A DNA stretch of 64,000 bases from JAMQPK01 sp035937795 (GCA_035937795.1 DASZHO010000200.1:1-64000); one strand, 5' to 3'; positions 8,933 to 18,490 are shown, counted from the stretch's first letter. The notes: generated by a model not told the origin, from the sequence alone. Translations and numbers: made by a program.

Positions 8933-9907
8933 ATGCCCACCCCATCCTCGCGCACGCACGTCCTGTTCTCAATCGTCTTGCTGCTCTGTTCTCTGGCACT
9001 CGCGATTGGTGCCGGCGAGGTGATCCTGCGCGTCAAGAACAGCTCGATGAAGACCTACGACATCGAGATGTGGCGGTACGCGAAAGACCTCAAGGTTCGC
9101 AGCGACGACCCCGCGCTCGATTTCGATCACGTGAAGTCCCGGTCGAGCGTGCTCCAGGGGGTCACGATCCGCCTGAACGAGTGGGGCCTGCGCGGCGGCC
9201 CCGTCGAGCCGCTGCCGCCCGGCGGGCGCCGGATCCTGTTTCTCGGTGGGTCGATCGCGCTCGGATGGGGCGTGCCCGAAGACGACACGGTGGAAGCGCG
9301 TCTCGAGCGGCATCTGCGCAAGAGCGGGCAGGCGGTGCAGGTGCTCAATGGCGGAGTGGGCAACTACAATGCCAAGCGCTACGTATCCCGGTTCTTCAAG
9401 GAGCTCGCCGGACTGCGGCCCACGGACATCGTCGTCCACTACTTTCTTCGTGACGCCGAAGACCTGCCGCCCGGCGGCAACAACGTGGTCCTTCGTAACA
9501 GCGAGTTGGCGGTCACCCTGTGGATCGCGTACCACCGGCTCTTCGACAAGGCCGGTGAGGGGAGCCTGGTGGACCACTATCGATCGGTGTACCAACCCAA
9601 CGCGCCGGGGTTTATCGAGATGCAGGCCAGCCTGGCGAAGCTCGCCGAGTACGCGCGGGCCAACAACATCCGGCTCTACCTGGCGATGACGCCCGATGTA
9701 CACAACCTGGTCGACTACAAGTTCGGCTTCGTGCACGACACCATGCGCGAGATCGCCCAGCGCGCCGGTTATACCTACATCGACCTCCTGCCGGCCATGA
9801 TGGGTCGGCCGGCAGAAGGGATGTTCGCGATGCCCGGCGACCCTCATCCCAATGCGCTCGGTCATCAGCTGATGGCCGACGCGATCTTTCCCGTGCTTTC
9901 GCAGTAG
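8933..9907 (+). CDS. SGNH/GDSL-like hydrolase or acyltransferase, membrane-anchored
   Basis: 324 residues; ATG 8933 lies nine bases after the carbamoyltransferase stop and is preferred to an upstream GTG inside that gene. One signal-anchor helix spans about residues 8-28. The block I nucleophile motif appears as FLGGSIALGWG, and the terminal block as DPHPNALGH, giving the Asp-His pair. With an MBOAT gene directly after it, this resembles AlgJ/AlgX or WssI-type partners that place acetyl groups on an exported polysaccharide. Simple esterase activity is also possible. Confidence 0.8.
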   Translation: MPTPSSRTHVLFSIVLLLCSLALAIGAGEVILRVKNSSMKTYDIEMWRYAKDLKVRSDDPALDFDHVKSRSSVLQGVTIRLNEWGLRGGPVEPLPPGGRRILFLGGSIALGWGVPEDDTVEARLERHLRKSGQAVQVLNGGVGNYNAKRYVSRFFKELAGLRPTDIVVHYFLRDAEDLPPGGNNVVLRNSELAVTLWIAYHRLFDKAGEGSLVDHYRSVYQPNAPGFIEMQASLAKLAEYARANNIRLYLAMTPDVHNLVDYKFGFVHDTMREIAQRAGYTYIDLLPAMMGRPAEGMFAMPGDPHPNALGHQLMADAIFPVLSQ

Positions 9908-9911
9908 CCCA

Positions 9912-11309
9912 GTGCTCTTCAGCTCGCCGACATTTTTCGTCTTCTTCGGCGTCTATCTCTGTTGCCACCTCCTCGTTCCGGCGCGCTATCGGGTCTACCT
10001 GATCATCGTCGGCAGCGCGATCTTCTATTCGTGGTGGAAAGTCTCGTACACGTGGCTGCCTTTCGTGCTGATGGCCACGGCCTACGGAGGGGTGCAGTGG
10101 ATGGAACACGGCCCCGATCCCTTGGCCCGCAAGCGACGGGCGGCGGCGACCATCGTCTTGCTGTTCATGCCCTTGCTCATATTCAAGTACACGAACTTCT
10201 TCTACCGCGACGTGCTGGGGCCCCTGTTTGGCTGGCAGGGCACGCTGCTGAACCTGGCACTGCCGCTCGGCGTGTCGTTCGTCACATTCACCTTGACCGC
10301 CTTTGTCGTCGACATTTACACGCGCAAGTACCCGAGCGTGCCGGCCGCATCGACGACGCTGGCATACGTGCTGTTCTTTCCGCACCTGATCGCGGGACCG
10401 ATCCTGCGTCCCAACGAGCTCGTGCCACAACTCGAGCATCCGAGGCGCCGGCCGATTCGTAGATTTGCGGTCCCGGTCTCCATCTTCACGCTCGGCCTCG
10501 TGAAGAAGCTCGTGTTCGCCGACCCGATCGCAGAGGTCGTCGACAGTATCTACGCTCAGTCGAACGGCGCGATCACTGGACCAACCGCGCTGCTCGCGAT
10601 TTACGGGTTCGCGGTCCAGATCTATTGTGACTTCAGCGGCTACACCGACATGGCGATCGGGTTGGCCCTTCTACTGGGAGTGCGCCTGCCGAACAACTTC
10701 CTCCGCCCTTACGGCGCAGTGTCGATCGTGGAATTCTGGAGACGGTGGCACATCACGCTGTCGTTCTGGCTCCGTGACTATCTCTACATCCCTCTCGGGG
10801 GCAGCCGGAAGGGCCCACTGCTTCAGGCCCGGAACACCCTGGTCACGATGGTGCTCGGCGGCTTATGGCATGGCGCGAACTGGACATTTGTCGTCTGGGG
10901 ATTCCTGCACGGCCTCAGTGTGGCCACCCTTCACATGATCGACGGGATTACCGGGCGGGCCCGCCTGGTGCCGAGGTGGTTCGGCGTCATCCTGACGTTT
11001 CACTTCGTCACGATTCTCTGGGTATTCTTTCGGGCGCCCAATCTGAGACACGCCCTCCAGATCCTGTCGGCGGCGGCCTTTGGTGGCAACTGGACCACGA
11101 CAGCAACACTCGTGCGGGGCAATCTGTTTGTGGTCGGTCTCATCACGCTGTTTGCCTTCGGGCATCGCTTCGACGATCACCGCCGCGTCAGATTGCTGGT
11201 GCGCTACCTGCGTCCGGAAGTGCTATGGCCAATCCTGCTGTTCCTCTGGATAACGGCCATCACCGTCAGCCAGGGGAGTTCCGCGAAGTTCATCTACTTC
11301 GACTTCTGA
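9912..11309 (+). CDS. MBOAT-family O-acyltransferase (AlgI-like)
   Basis: 465 residues from GTG 9912, four bases after the previous stop. It has about ten membrane segments. Family signatures are the YCDFSGYTDMAIGLALLLG stretch, EFWRRWHITLSFWLRDYLYI, and GGLWHGANWTFVVWG, which holds the catalytic histidine. AlgI-like MBOAT proteins carry acyl (usually acetyl) groups across the inner membrane for transfer to polysaccharides by an SGNH partner. Both flanking genes encode SGNH proteins, supporting this role. Length and motifs are normal for the family. Confidence 0.92.
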   Translation: MLFSSPTFFVFFGVYLCCHLLVPARYRVYLIIVGSAIFYSWWKVSYTWLPFVLMATAYGGVQWMEHGPDPLARKRRAAATIVLLFMPLLIFKYTNFFYRDVLGPLFGWQGTLLNLALPLGVSFVTFTLTAFVVDIYTRKYPSVPAASTTLAYVLFFPHLIAGPILRPNELVPQLEHPRRRPIRRFAVPVSIFTLGLVKKLVFADPIAEVVDSIYAQSNGAITGPTALLAIYGFAVQIYCDFSGYTDMAIGLALLLGVRLPNNFLRPYGAVSIVEFWRRWHITLSFWLRDYLYIPLGGSRKGPLLQARNTLVTMVLGGLWHGANWTFVVWGFLHGLSVATLHMIDGITGRARLVPRWFGVILTFHFVTILWVFFRAPNLRHALQILSAAAFGGNWTTTATLVRGNLFVVGLITLFAFGHRFDDHRRVRLLVRYLRPEVLWPILLFLWITAITVSQGSSAKFIYFDF

Positions 11310-11345
11310 TCGAAGGACGTGCGACAGTTCCGGCGATCCACGCCC

Positions 11346-11383
11346 GATGGCGACGCGTTGATGTATACTCTTTTTTCGCCATC
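11346..11383. promoter_or_regulatory. Inverted repeat flanking a -10-like hexamer
   Basis: GATGGCGA at 11346-11353 and TCGCCATC at 11376-11383 are perfect inverted repeats. The space between contains TATACT (11364-11369) preceded by TG one base earlier, an extended -10 form. No good -35 is seen. It sits in the 117-base gap before the 11427 gene. It could be an operator around a promoter or chance. Confidence 0.25.
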
Positions 11384-11426
11384 ATCGTCGCGTTCCACCA
11401 GCGGACCGGCTGCCCCCGCTTGACAC

Positions 11427-12602
11427 ATGCCAACTGATTCTCCGAACGCCCTACCCGAACGCTCCGCATGGCGCCGGGTGGCGACCGGCTGTACAACAGC
11501 AGCCGTGCTCGCCTGGCTACTGCTCGTGCTGCGGGATCAGTACGGCGTCAGATCGTTGCAGGCGTTCAACCAGGTCAGCTTCGACGAGCTATTCCTCGCC
11601 TCGATCGCCGGGGCAGGAGTCGCGCGAGCGCTTGCCCGTCGGACCGCCGCCGAGGGCCGCATGTTCGCGCTCCGGCTTGTTCTCCTGGTCGGGATGACCG
11701 TCGTCGCACTTGTCTCGACCGAATACTTCGCACGATTTCGGTTTCGGCAGGCGCGCACGAGCCAGAATGCTGGAGACTACATCGCGCGGACGAGCGCCTG
11801 GTCGCCGGGGCCGTCCAATAGCCTCGGATTTCGCGACCGGGACGTTCCACCCCGGTCTGCCGCTCGATATCGCATTGTCGTCGTTGGCGACTCGTTCACG
11901 TGGGGCCAGGGCATCGAGCGGGCCGAACGGTTCTCGGATCTGCTCGAGCACTTTCTCGGTCCTCGATACGAGGTGTTCAACTTCGCCCTTCCAGGCGACA
12001 AAATGCCCGAGCATTTGACCCGGCTCACTCAGGCGCTGGCGGTGTCACCCGACTTCGTACTGCTCCAGCTCTACCCCAACGACTTCGAGACACCGGAGAT
12101 GGAGCGCCCGCGCCCGTATCCGTTGCTGCCAGACCCCCTCGACAGCCGGCTGGGCGGGGCGTCGCTCCTCTACGGGCTGACGCTCGGCCAGTGGGCACAC
12201 TTGCAGGAGATTGCCGGGGTTTCTGAAGGGTACACGCATTACATGGAACGTAATCTCCGCGATGGCAATGCTCCAAATGCCCGCGAAGCGTTCGGTCAGC
12301 TCCGCGAATTCTTCGTCCGCGCGCGCGCCGCCGGCGTGCTGGCTGGCGAGGTCCTGTTTCCCGCGACCGATGCTTCCGGTCCAAACGGGACGGGTTATCC
12401 CTTCGGCTACCTGCACGACGCCGTCCGGCAAGTATGCAAGGATGAAAAAGTGACGTGCCTCGATCTCCTTCCGCTGTTCTCGACCTTTCGCGATCCTCGG
12501 GCCGCATGGGTGAGCCCGTTCGACGCCCATCCGAATGCCATGGCGAACCGCCGTGCGGCGTACGAGATCTTGAGAGCGTTCGGCTCCGTGTGGCAGCGCT
12601 GA
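11427..12602 (+). CDS. SGNH/GDSL-family protein with N-terminal membrane segments
   Basis: 391 residues. Three hydrophobic segments occupy about residues 20-38, 50-66 and 80-100; the rest is a periplasmic SGNH domain. The nucleophile motif is VVVGDSFTWGQGIE and the terminal motif is DAHPNAMANR with Asp and His, so the catalytic triad looks complete. It is a second SGNH protein next to the MBOAT enzyme, and differs strongly from the one at 8933, so the two may act on different positions or one may remove acyl groups. The gap of 117 bases before it may hold its own promoter. Confidence 0.8.
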   Translation: MPTDSPNALPERSAWRRVATGCTTAAVLAWLLLVLRDQYGVRSLQAFNQVSFDELFLASIAGAGVARALARRTAAEGRMFALRLVLLVGMTVVALVSTEYFARFRFRQARTSQNAGDYIARTSAWSPGPSNSLGFRDRDVPPRSAARYRIVVVGDSFTWGQGIERAERFSDLLEHFLGPRYEVFNFALPGDKMPEHLTRLTQALAVSPDFVLLQLYPNDFETPEMERPRPYPLLPDPLDSRLGGASLLYGLTLGQWAHLQEIAGVSEGYTHYMERNLRDGNAPNAREAFGQLREFFVRARAAGVLAGEVLFPATDASGPNGTGYPFGYLHDAVRQVCKDEKVTCLDLLPLFSTFRDPRAAWVSPFDAHPNAMANRRAAYEILRAFGSVWQR

Positions 12603-12613
12603 TCTGTTGACGC

Positions 12614-14902
12614 GTGTATTTCTCTAATCGCTCGACACGCGGTCGTGCTCTGCTGGGCGCGGCCACATTGCTGCTCGCCCTCCTCGCAATTCTCCGAGCG
12701 CTCGACCCGCTGCCTGAAGGGCTGTACGCGATCTATTTCTCGGACGCCAACTGGAGTTCGTCCCGGGCACGGTCGCGGATTGAGCCCAGCCCATCCACCG
12801 ACAGCCTCCTCGAGGCATGGGGCCCCAGCCGCCCACCTGAGGTGTTCAGCACGATCTGGACTGGCTCCTTCATCGCCTTGCGAGAGGGCACGTATACCTT
12901 CGGCACGCGCTCCGATGACGGAGCGTGGGTCTACGTGGACGGGCAACTGGTCGTCGACGACGGAGGACGGCATTCGGCGCTCGTCGCCACGGGGCGCGTA
13001 CATCTCGACCAGGGCGTCCATGCGATTTTCATCAAGTATTTTCAGGATGGCGGGTCGTTCCATTTCGATCTGTTGTGGGCTCGCGACGCGGCTCCGCTCG
13101 AGCTGATGCCCGCGTGGGCGCTGTCGGCACGCCACGTGAATTTCTCACGCTTCCTGGCGAGCGTCGTTGTGAGGCGCGCATGGGCCGCGGTCGTCGTGCT
13201 TTGGGTCGTTGGGCTTGCGGTCGTCGGTGTCGCCTGGCTGCGGCGATTTTTGATGCGATGGATCAGTCTCCGCAAAGATGATCCCGTCTCCCTTGTCCTG
13301 GTCGGCGTGATTATCGGCTCGTGCGCGCTCAATCTCGGGGGCGTCTGGTGGGGTCTCCCAGGCAGCTGGGCCGGCGACGAGTTCGCGTCGCCGGCCGTGC
13401 TCGAAGGGTTAGCGAAGCGCTTCACGGGCGGGTGGTTCGACAAGTATCCGCCATTTCATTTTTACGTCTTGAGCGCGGTGTACAGCCCGTGGCTCCTCCT
13501 GAAATCGCTCCGGTTGATTCGCGTCTCCGATACTTTTGAGTTCGGAGCACTGCTCCTGCTGGGTCGATTGACCAGTGTGATCGCGGGAGCCGGCACTCTG
13601 ATAGCGGTATACGTGTGCGGTGCCGATGCCTTCGGCAAACGCGCGGGCCTGTTTGCGGCCGCGACGCTTGCAGTACTGACGCCGTTCCTGTACTTCGCCA
13701 AGACGGCGAATGTGGAGGCTCCGTACGTCTTCTGGTTTGCGTTATCGCTGGTCTTCTACGTGCGGTTCGCGCGCACGGACACTCTCAGAGACGCCGTTCT
13801 GTTCTCGGTCGCCACGACGCTGGCAGTTTGCACCAAGGACCAGGCCTACGGGTTGTACCTGCCGGTGCCATTCGTGATCGCGTATCAGGGCTGGCGGTCG
13901 AATTGTGAGCGGCGGCGTTCGCACCCCTTGCTGCGAGGCGTGCTCGCCAATGGAAGACTGGGCCTGGCGATGGTCACGGGCGCAGCCCTGTTCGTTGCGT
14001 GTTACCAGATACCATTCAATACAGCGGGATTCATCAGCCACGTCCGTTACATCACCGGTCCGGGCAGCCAGCCATATCGCATGGTGGAGGGAACGCTTGG
14101 CGGACGGCTGACGCTGCTCCGGTTGGCGGCCGGCCTCGATGAAATGGCGTGGGGCTGGCCGATGTGCCTCGTCTGCCTGATCGGAATGGTCGCGGCCGTA
14201 AAGGATTCGCGGACGCGACGAAGCGCTGTCTACCTGCTGCTCATGGCGATGGGATACTACATCGGCTTTATCGACGTGATCTTGTACGTGTACGATCGGT
14301 TTCTCCTTCCGATCTACCTGATGCAGTCGCTTTTCGCTGGGATCGCGTTCGATAAATTTCTTCGATCGCCCGGAGGCGTCCGGCAGATCCCGCGCATCGC
14401 GCTCGTCGCCACGGTTTTCGTGTATACGTTCCTGTATGCGGCAACCGTCGACGTGCTCATGATTCGCGACTCCCGCTATACCGTCGAGCGGTTGCTCGCC
14501 GCTCGCGTAGGCCCGGATCGTCTCGTTGGAACGATGTTTCCCGTCACTGTCCTTCCCAGGCTCGGTGGGCTTCACTCGATGGACATCGGCACGATCGACG
14601 CCTTGCGGCAGAATGCGCCCGCCGCGTATATTCTCAATGCCGACTACGCTCGCGCCGTCTCCAGGGACAGTCCGCTTGGCCGCCTCATTGCCGGACTGCA
14701 ACAGGAGACGCTCGGGTACCGGCTGGTCTTTCGTTACCGTTCACCGGCGCCGTGGCCGTGGCTGCCGGCTCCGCACCACGATCTGGTTGGCCCGCGCCTC
14801 GAGACCGCAGCGTATTCTGAGGTGCGCAACATCAACCCCACCATCGAGATCTACAGCCGCGAGAGCGGCGGTGCCGTGTCACCACCCACCGCTCAACGCT
14901 GA
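12614..14902 (+). CDS. PA14 domain fused to a polytopic ArnT/PMT-like glycosyltransferase
   Basis: 762 residues from GTG 12614. After one membrane helix (residues 12-28) there is a PA14-like beta-sandwich at about 36-165, with the diagnostic run FGTRSDDGAWVYVDGQLVVD and FIKYFQDGGSFHFDLLW. From residue 180 onward about ten membrane helices follow, with GLPGSWAGDEF in the first loop, where GT-C enzymes keep their acidic residue. PA14 domains bind carbohydrate in other proteins. A periplasmic sugar-binding module on a membrane glycosyltransferase is inferred. The same architecture recurs at 38304. Confidence 0.85.
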   Translation: MYFSNRSTRGRALLGAATLLLALLAILRALDPLPEGLYAIYFSDANWSSSRARSRIEPSPSTDSLLEAWGPSRPPEVFSTIWTGSFIALREGTYTFGTRSDDGAWVYVDGQLVVDDGGRHSALVATGRVHLDQGVHAIFIKYFQDGGSFHFDLLWARDAAPLELMPAWALSARHVNFSRFLASVVVRRAWAAVVVLWVVGLAVVGVAWLRRFLMRWISLRKDDPVSLVLVGVIIGSCALNLGGVWWGLPGSWAGDEFASPAVLEGLAKRFTGGWFDKYPPFHFYVLSAVYSPWLLLKSLRLIRVSDTFEFGALLLLGRLTSVIAGAGTLIAVYVCGADAFGKRAGLFAAATLAVLTPFLYFAKTANVEAPYVFWFALSLVFYVRFARTDTLRDAVLFSVATTLAVCTKDQAYGLYLPVPFVIAYQGWRSNCERRRSHPLLRGVLANGRLGLAMVTGAALFVACYQIPFNTAGFISHVRYITGPGSQPYRMVEGTLGGRLTLLRLAAGLDEMAWGWPMCLVCLIGMVAAVKDSRTRRSAVYLLLMAMGYYIGFIDVILYVYDRFLLPIYLMQSLFAGIAFDKFLRSPGGVRQIPRIALVATVFVYTFLYAATVDVLMIRDSRYTVERLLAARVGPDRLVGTMFPVTVLPRLGGLHSMDIGTIDALRQNAPAAYILNADYARAVSRDSPLGRLIAGLQQETLGYRLVFRYRSPAPWPWLPAPHHDLVGPRLETAAYSEVRNINPTIEIYSRESGGAVSPPTAQR

Positions 14903-14935
14903 AGTCCATCGACTTGCGCGGGGCAGCATACGGCG

Positions 14936-16201
14936 TCAGTTCGAGCGCAAGCGCTGCCGCACTTGGAGGCCCAACAGCGTCACGGTCACGGCCTCCGCCA
15001 GCACCGTGGCCCATGCCGCGCCGCGAATACCCCATGGCGAAATGAGCAGCATGTTGAGTGCAACGTTGACGCCGAGGCCGATCACGGTCGTCACGAACAG
15101 GCGGCGATCGAGGTTGACTGAGATCGCCACCGCATGAAGGATCCATGTGCAGAATACGAACACCGATCCTCCCGCAAGCACGCGGAGCGGAGCCGCAGCC
15201 GGCGTGTAGCTCTCGCCGAAGAGGACGGTGACAGCGAGAGGCGCCCCCCATACCATGGCGGCGCCGAGCAGCACCCCCAGGGCGGCCGAGGCGCCTATTC
15301 CCCACATCATCAGCCCACGATGGGCGCGTCGATCTTGCACGAAGAGGAACGACAACTTTGGGGTCAACACGGCTGCCAGCACCGACGGCGCATAGGTCAG
15401 ACCTTCGTAGATCCGGTACGACGCCGCATACCACCCTGTCTCGGCGTCGCTCCGCATGAGGCCCAGAATGACGGTGTCGATGTAGTTGTACATGTTCAGC
15501 GCGAGCATGAAAAAGCCGAGGGGCAGCGCCGAAGCCTGCAGTCCACGCCACGCCTCGCGATCGAATTGGGGACGCATCGAGCCGAGGGTGGGCCTGAGCA
15601 GCACGCCGATGACGAATAACATGAGAAGACGCGCTGCAACGAACGCAAGGGCGAGGCCCGTCAAGCCATAGCCCCCCCACAATGCGGACCCGCCGAGGAT
15701 GAGGAGCAACAGCCGATCGGCGACCACGACGACGGCTTCCAGGTCGAACCGATCGAGTCCCTGGAGAAGCCCGCGTGCGGTCAGTAGATAAGAGCGCACC
15801 GCGGCTGAAATTCCGAGCAGGTAACAAAGACGGATGACCACGGGGTCCGACCGCAGGATTGGCGTAATGGCGACGAGGAGAAGCAGAGCCCCCGCCACCC
15901 AGACGAGCTTCAGCCCAAGGACGTGCCGGAACAACTGCGCGGCTGTTTCCTTCTGCCTCGCCACGGCGCGCGCGGTGACTTGACTCAGACCGACGTCCAT
16001 GATGGTTTCGAGGATGGTGGTCAGCGCGAGCGCAAACGAAAAGCGGCCGTAATCAGCCGCATCGAGAAAGCGGCCGGCCGCCATCAACAGGACCAGCAGG
16101 AGCACGGCGCTGCCGGCGGTCACGGTTGCATAGCCGCTGCTGACGAGAAGCGGAAAGCGATCTCGGATTTTCGCGGCGCTCACGCCTCCGCTCAAGGTCA
16201 T
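14936..16201 (-). CDS. Polysaccharide flippase (Wzx/MATE-like)
   Basis: 421 residues with about 12-14 hydrophobic helices and no large loops. The motif FLDAADYGRFSFALALTTIL in the first pair of helices is typical of the polysaccharide_synt family (MOP superfamily). Such proteins move undecaprenyl-linked repeat units to the outer leaflet of the inner membrane. The ATG at 16201 overlaps the stop of the GT4 gene upstream in an ATGA, so the two are translationally coupled. It is the last gene of a five-gene reverse-strand run. Confidence 0.9.
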   Translation of the reverse strand: MTLSGGVSAAKIRDRFPLLVSSGYATVTAGSAVLLLVLLMAAGRFLDAADYGRFSFALALTTILETIMDVGLSQVTARAVARQKETAAQLFRHVLGLKLVWVAGALLLLVAITPILRSDPVVIRLCYLLGISAAVRSYLLTARGLLQGLDRFDLEAVVVVADRLLLLILGGSALWGGYGLTGLALAFVAARLLMLFVIGVLLRPTLGSMRPQFDREAWRGLQASALPLGFFMLALNMYNYIDTVILGLMRSDAETGWYAASYRIYEGLTYAPSVLAAVLTPKLSFLFVQDRRAHRGLMMWGIGASAALGVLLGAAMVWGAPLAVTVLFGESYTPAAAPLRVLAGGSVFVFCTWILHAVAISVNLDRRLFVTTVIGLGVNVALNMLLISPWGIRGAAWATVLAEAVTVTLLGLQVRQRLRSN

Positions 16202-17448
16202 CTCTTCGCCGGGAGATGTCCCATTTCTGTTGATGGTCCTGGTGCTGCCAGACGATCGATGACCTGCGCAAGCCTTCCGAGCACGATGCGCTCGTCGAAC
16301 AGCTGGGCCGTCACGAGCGCCGCCGCGCCGAGTCGTCGTCGAAGCTCCTGGTCGGTCAGCAATCGGCGAAGCGCCGTCGTGAGCGCGCCGGTATCCTGAG
16401 GTGGAACGACGAGCGCATTGATCTCCGTCTCCGCGAAATCGCGAGAGCCCCCGGTGTCTGACGTGACGAGGGGCAGCCCGGTCGCCATGGCCTCGACCGA
16501 CGAGATTCCAAACGATTCAAAGTGGGATGGCTGCACGGCGATGTCCGCAATCTGAAGCCAGCTGGCGACCTCGCGCGTCGATTGTCCGCCTGCAAAGCGC
16601 ACGAGATGCGCAAGGCCCTGGTCGACGACCAAGCGCCTCGCCTCGGTACCGACATCCCACGGATTGCCGGTCATATCCGGACCAACGATGACAAGGAGCG
16701 CGTTCTTCACTGCGGCAGCCTGCCAGGCACGCACCAACTCCATGACCCCTTTCTCCCGGCTGAGGCGCCCGACGAACACTGCGACCAGAGCCTCAGCGGG
16801 CACTCCCAGGGCCGCTCGCCTGGCGAGCCTGTCCGCGACGGTGGTGGGCGCGAATCGCGCCGTGTCGATCGGGTTCGGGATGTAGTACACAGCGTCCCGG
16901 GGCACCCCGCACGCCAGGGCCTCTTGCTCAATCGCCCGGGAGATGCAGGCGAAGGCATCCGCGTGGCCGTAGAGAAACCGAACAGGCCACGTGATGACGT
17001 GCTCAGCCGCGCTGCCAGGCCGCACGCCTAGCGGCCGCATGCGCTCGCTGAGCCCCGCCCCGCTGAGAACGCCCTCGGTTTGCGCCTGGAACAAGACGGG
17101 GACCCGCGCGAGCCGTCCGGCCAGGAGCGCCGCGAGCCCGACGCCACGATAATCTACGCAGCAAATGATCTGAAACTCTCCACGCCGTCGGGTGACCTCG
17201 CGCAGGATCCATGGCAGCGCCAGCCATTTGCTGCTCGCTCGCCGCTCTCCATGTGGTCCAGTCCGGATGACACGCACGCCCGCGAGTGTCTCCTCGGCCG
17301 GATGGTTTAACGAAGTCCGCTTCGTGACGACGAGGACGGGATGTCCCCGGCGGACGAGAAACGTCGCGAGCCGCTCGGCGGCAGCCTCGGCGCCCCCAAG
17401 TTCTGGGGGGTAAAATGTGGTGACGATCGCCACGGAGACTTTGGGCAT
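16198..17448 (-). CDS. Glycosyltransferase family 4
   Basis: 416 residues with the GT-B two-domain layout. The N-terminus is VAIVTTFYPPELGGAEAAAE with the acceptor-side glycine loop. The C-terminal donor domain has AVFVGRLSREKGVMELVRAW and the E-x7-E region ESFGISSVEAMATGLPLVTS. These are standard for retaining GT4 sugar transferases that use nucleotide sugars at the cytoplasmic face. The start lies four bases after the stop of the GT2 gene, and the end overlaps the flippase start. The sugar is unknown. Confidence 0.92.
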   Translation of the reverse strand: MPKVSVAIVTTFYPPELGGAEAAAERLATFLVRRGHPVLVVTKRTSLNHPAEETLAGVRVIRTGPHGERRASSKWLALPWILREVTRRRGEFQIICCVDYRGVGLAALLAGRLARVPVLFQAQTEGVLSGAGLSERMRPLGVRPGSAAEHVITWPVRFLYGHADAFACISRAIEQEALACGVPRDAVYYIPNPIDTARFAPTTVADRLARRAALGVPAEALVAVFVGRLSREKGVMELVRAWQAAAVKNALLVIVGPDMTGNPWDVGTEARRLVVDQGLAHLVRFAGGQSTREVASWLQIADIAVQPSHFESFGISSVEAMATGLPLVTSDTGGSRDFAETEINALVVPPQDTGALTTALRRLLTDQELRRRLGAAALVTAQLFDERIVLGRLAQVIDRLAAPGPSTEMGHLPAKR

Positions 17449-17452
17449 GTCT

Positions 17453-18490
17453 TCACAACACCCCGCGAATGATCAACCAGTAACCGTTCAGAAATGAATT
17501 CATGACTTTGTAGCCAAACGCGAGCATCGCCGAGTCAACATACTCCGAGGAAATGAAGATCGACCCGCTTGTCATCAACTCCCTGTCATTCACCAGGCGT
17601 TTTGGCTGAATGTGGCGGCGAACGCTCAAGATCGACCCGATATTTGCCAGGACATATTTCATGGCCGTTAGATACTGCCGCATCTCGCGTTTCTTCAGAA
17701 TGAACAAGATCACCGACATTTCATAGACGACCAGCGCCGGCGTGCATAGAATGAGCGTCTTCGCCTGGTAAAGCTCCAGCAGAAATCTCCACCGATTCCT
17801 CACCGTGCCATAGTACCGCCGCGCACCCTTCACTCTCTTGTGATAAACAACTGCGGAGGGAATGTGATAACAGAAGTGCCCGGCGAGATTCATCTTGTGG
17901 TTGAACTCCCCGTCGTCTCCCCAACCCATGACGTAGTCTTCACTGAAATTGCCCAGTTCGGCAGCCTGGCGCTTGTCGACTAATTGAACGCCCCAGCCGA
18001 TGGTCAGCCGAGGTCTATCATCGGCGTCCTTGAGTGGAAAATCGCGATTGCGCGCCAGACTCGTGCCCACATAGTGAAGCACTTGACCGTCCTGGTAGAT
18101 CATCGAGGGATCGCGTTCGTATAACGTGCGAGGGATGCAAACGGCCGCCTGAGGCAGATTCTTGAGCCCGCCGAGTAACTGATCCAGACAGTCGGGCTTC
18201 AAGGTGACATCATTGTCCACCAGAAAGACGAAGTCTGTCTTGGATTCCTCGAGCGCTCGATTGCGCAGCTTGTTCAGATTGCCGCTGTTGAATCCCAGCT
18301 CAACAACACGCACGTGAGGAAAGAGCTCTCGTACTAGCGCCGGGCTACCGTCTTCGGATCCATCATCGATCATGAGGATTTCACCCGGGGGTGAAGTGAG
18401 ACCTTGGATCGACTCAAAACAATCTTTCACGACTGCAACGCCGTTATAGTTTGAGACTACGACAGTCACGTGTGAAGAACTGAACCTCAT
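17453..18490 (-). CDS. Glycosyltransferase family 2
   Basis: 345 residues from ATG 18490. The GT-A core starts at once (VTVVVSNYNGVAVVKDCFES), then ILMIDDGSEDGS and the DxD-like metal site FLVDNDVTLKPD; a WGDDGEF motif follows at about residue 185. The C-terminus has membrane-facing hydrophobic stretches. An AAGGAG sits directly against the ATG, too close for a normal ribosome-binding site, so a longer form starting up to 18613 is possible. The gene is visibly less GC-rich than its neighbours, which suggests recent acquisition. Confidence 0.88.
   Translation of the reverse strand: MRFSSSHVTVVVSNYNGVAVVKDCFESIQGLTSPPGEILMIDDGSEDGSPALVRELFPHVRVVELGFNSGNLNKLRNRALEESKTDFVFLVDNDVTLKPDCLDQLLGGLKNLPQAAVCIPRTLYERDPSMIYQDGQVLHYVGTSLARNRDFPLKDADDRPRLTIGWGVQLVDKRQAAELGNFSEDYVMGWGDDGEFNHKMNLAGHFCYHIPSAVVYHKRVKGARRYYGTVRNRWRFLLELYQAKTLILCTPALVVYEMSVILFILKKREMRQYLTAMKYVLANIGSILSVRRHIQPKRLVNDRELMTSGSIFISSEYVDSAMLAFGYKVMNSFLNGYWLIIRGVL

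Noticed and set aside
13742..14701. Reverse frame of 319 codons
   Set aside because: Antisense to the PA14-fusion gene; hydrophilic shadow.
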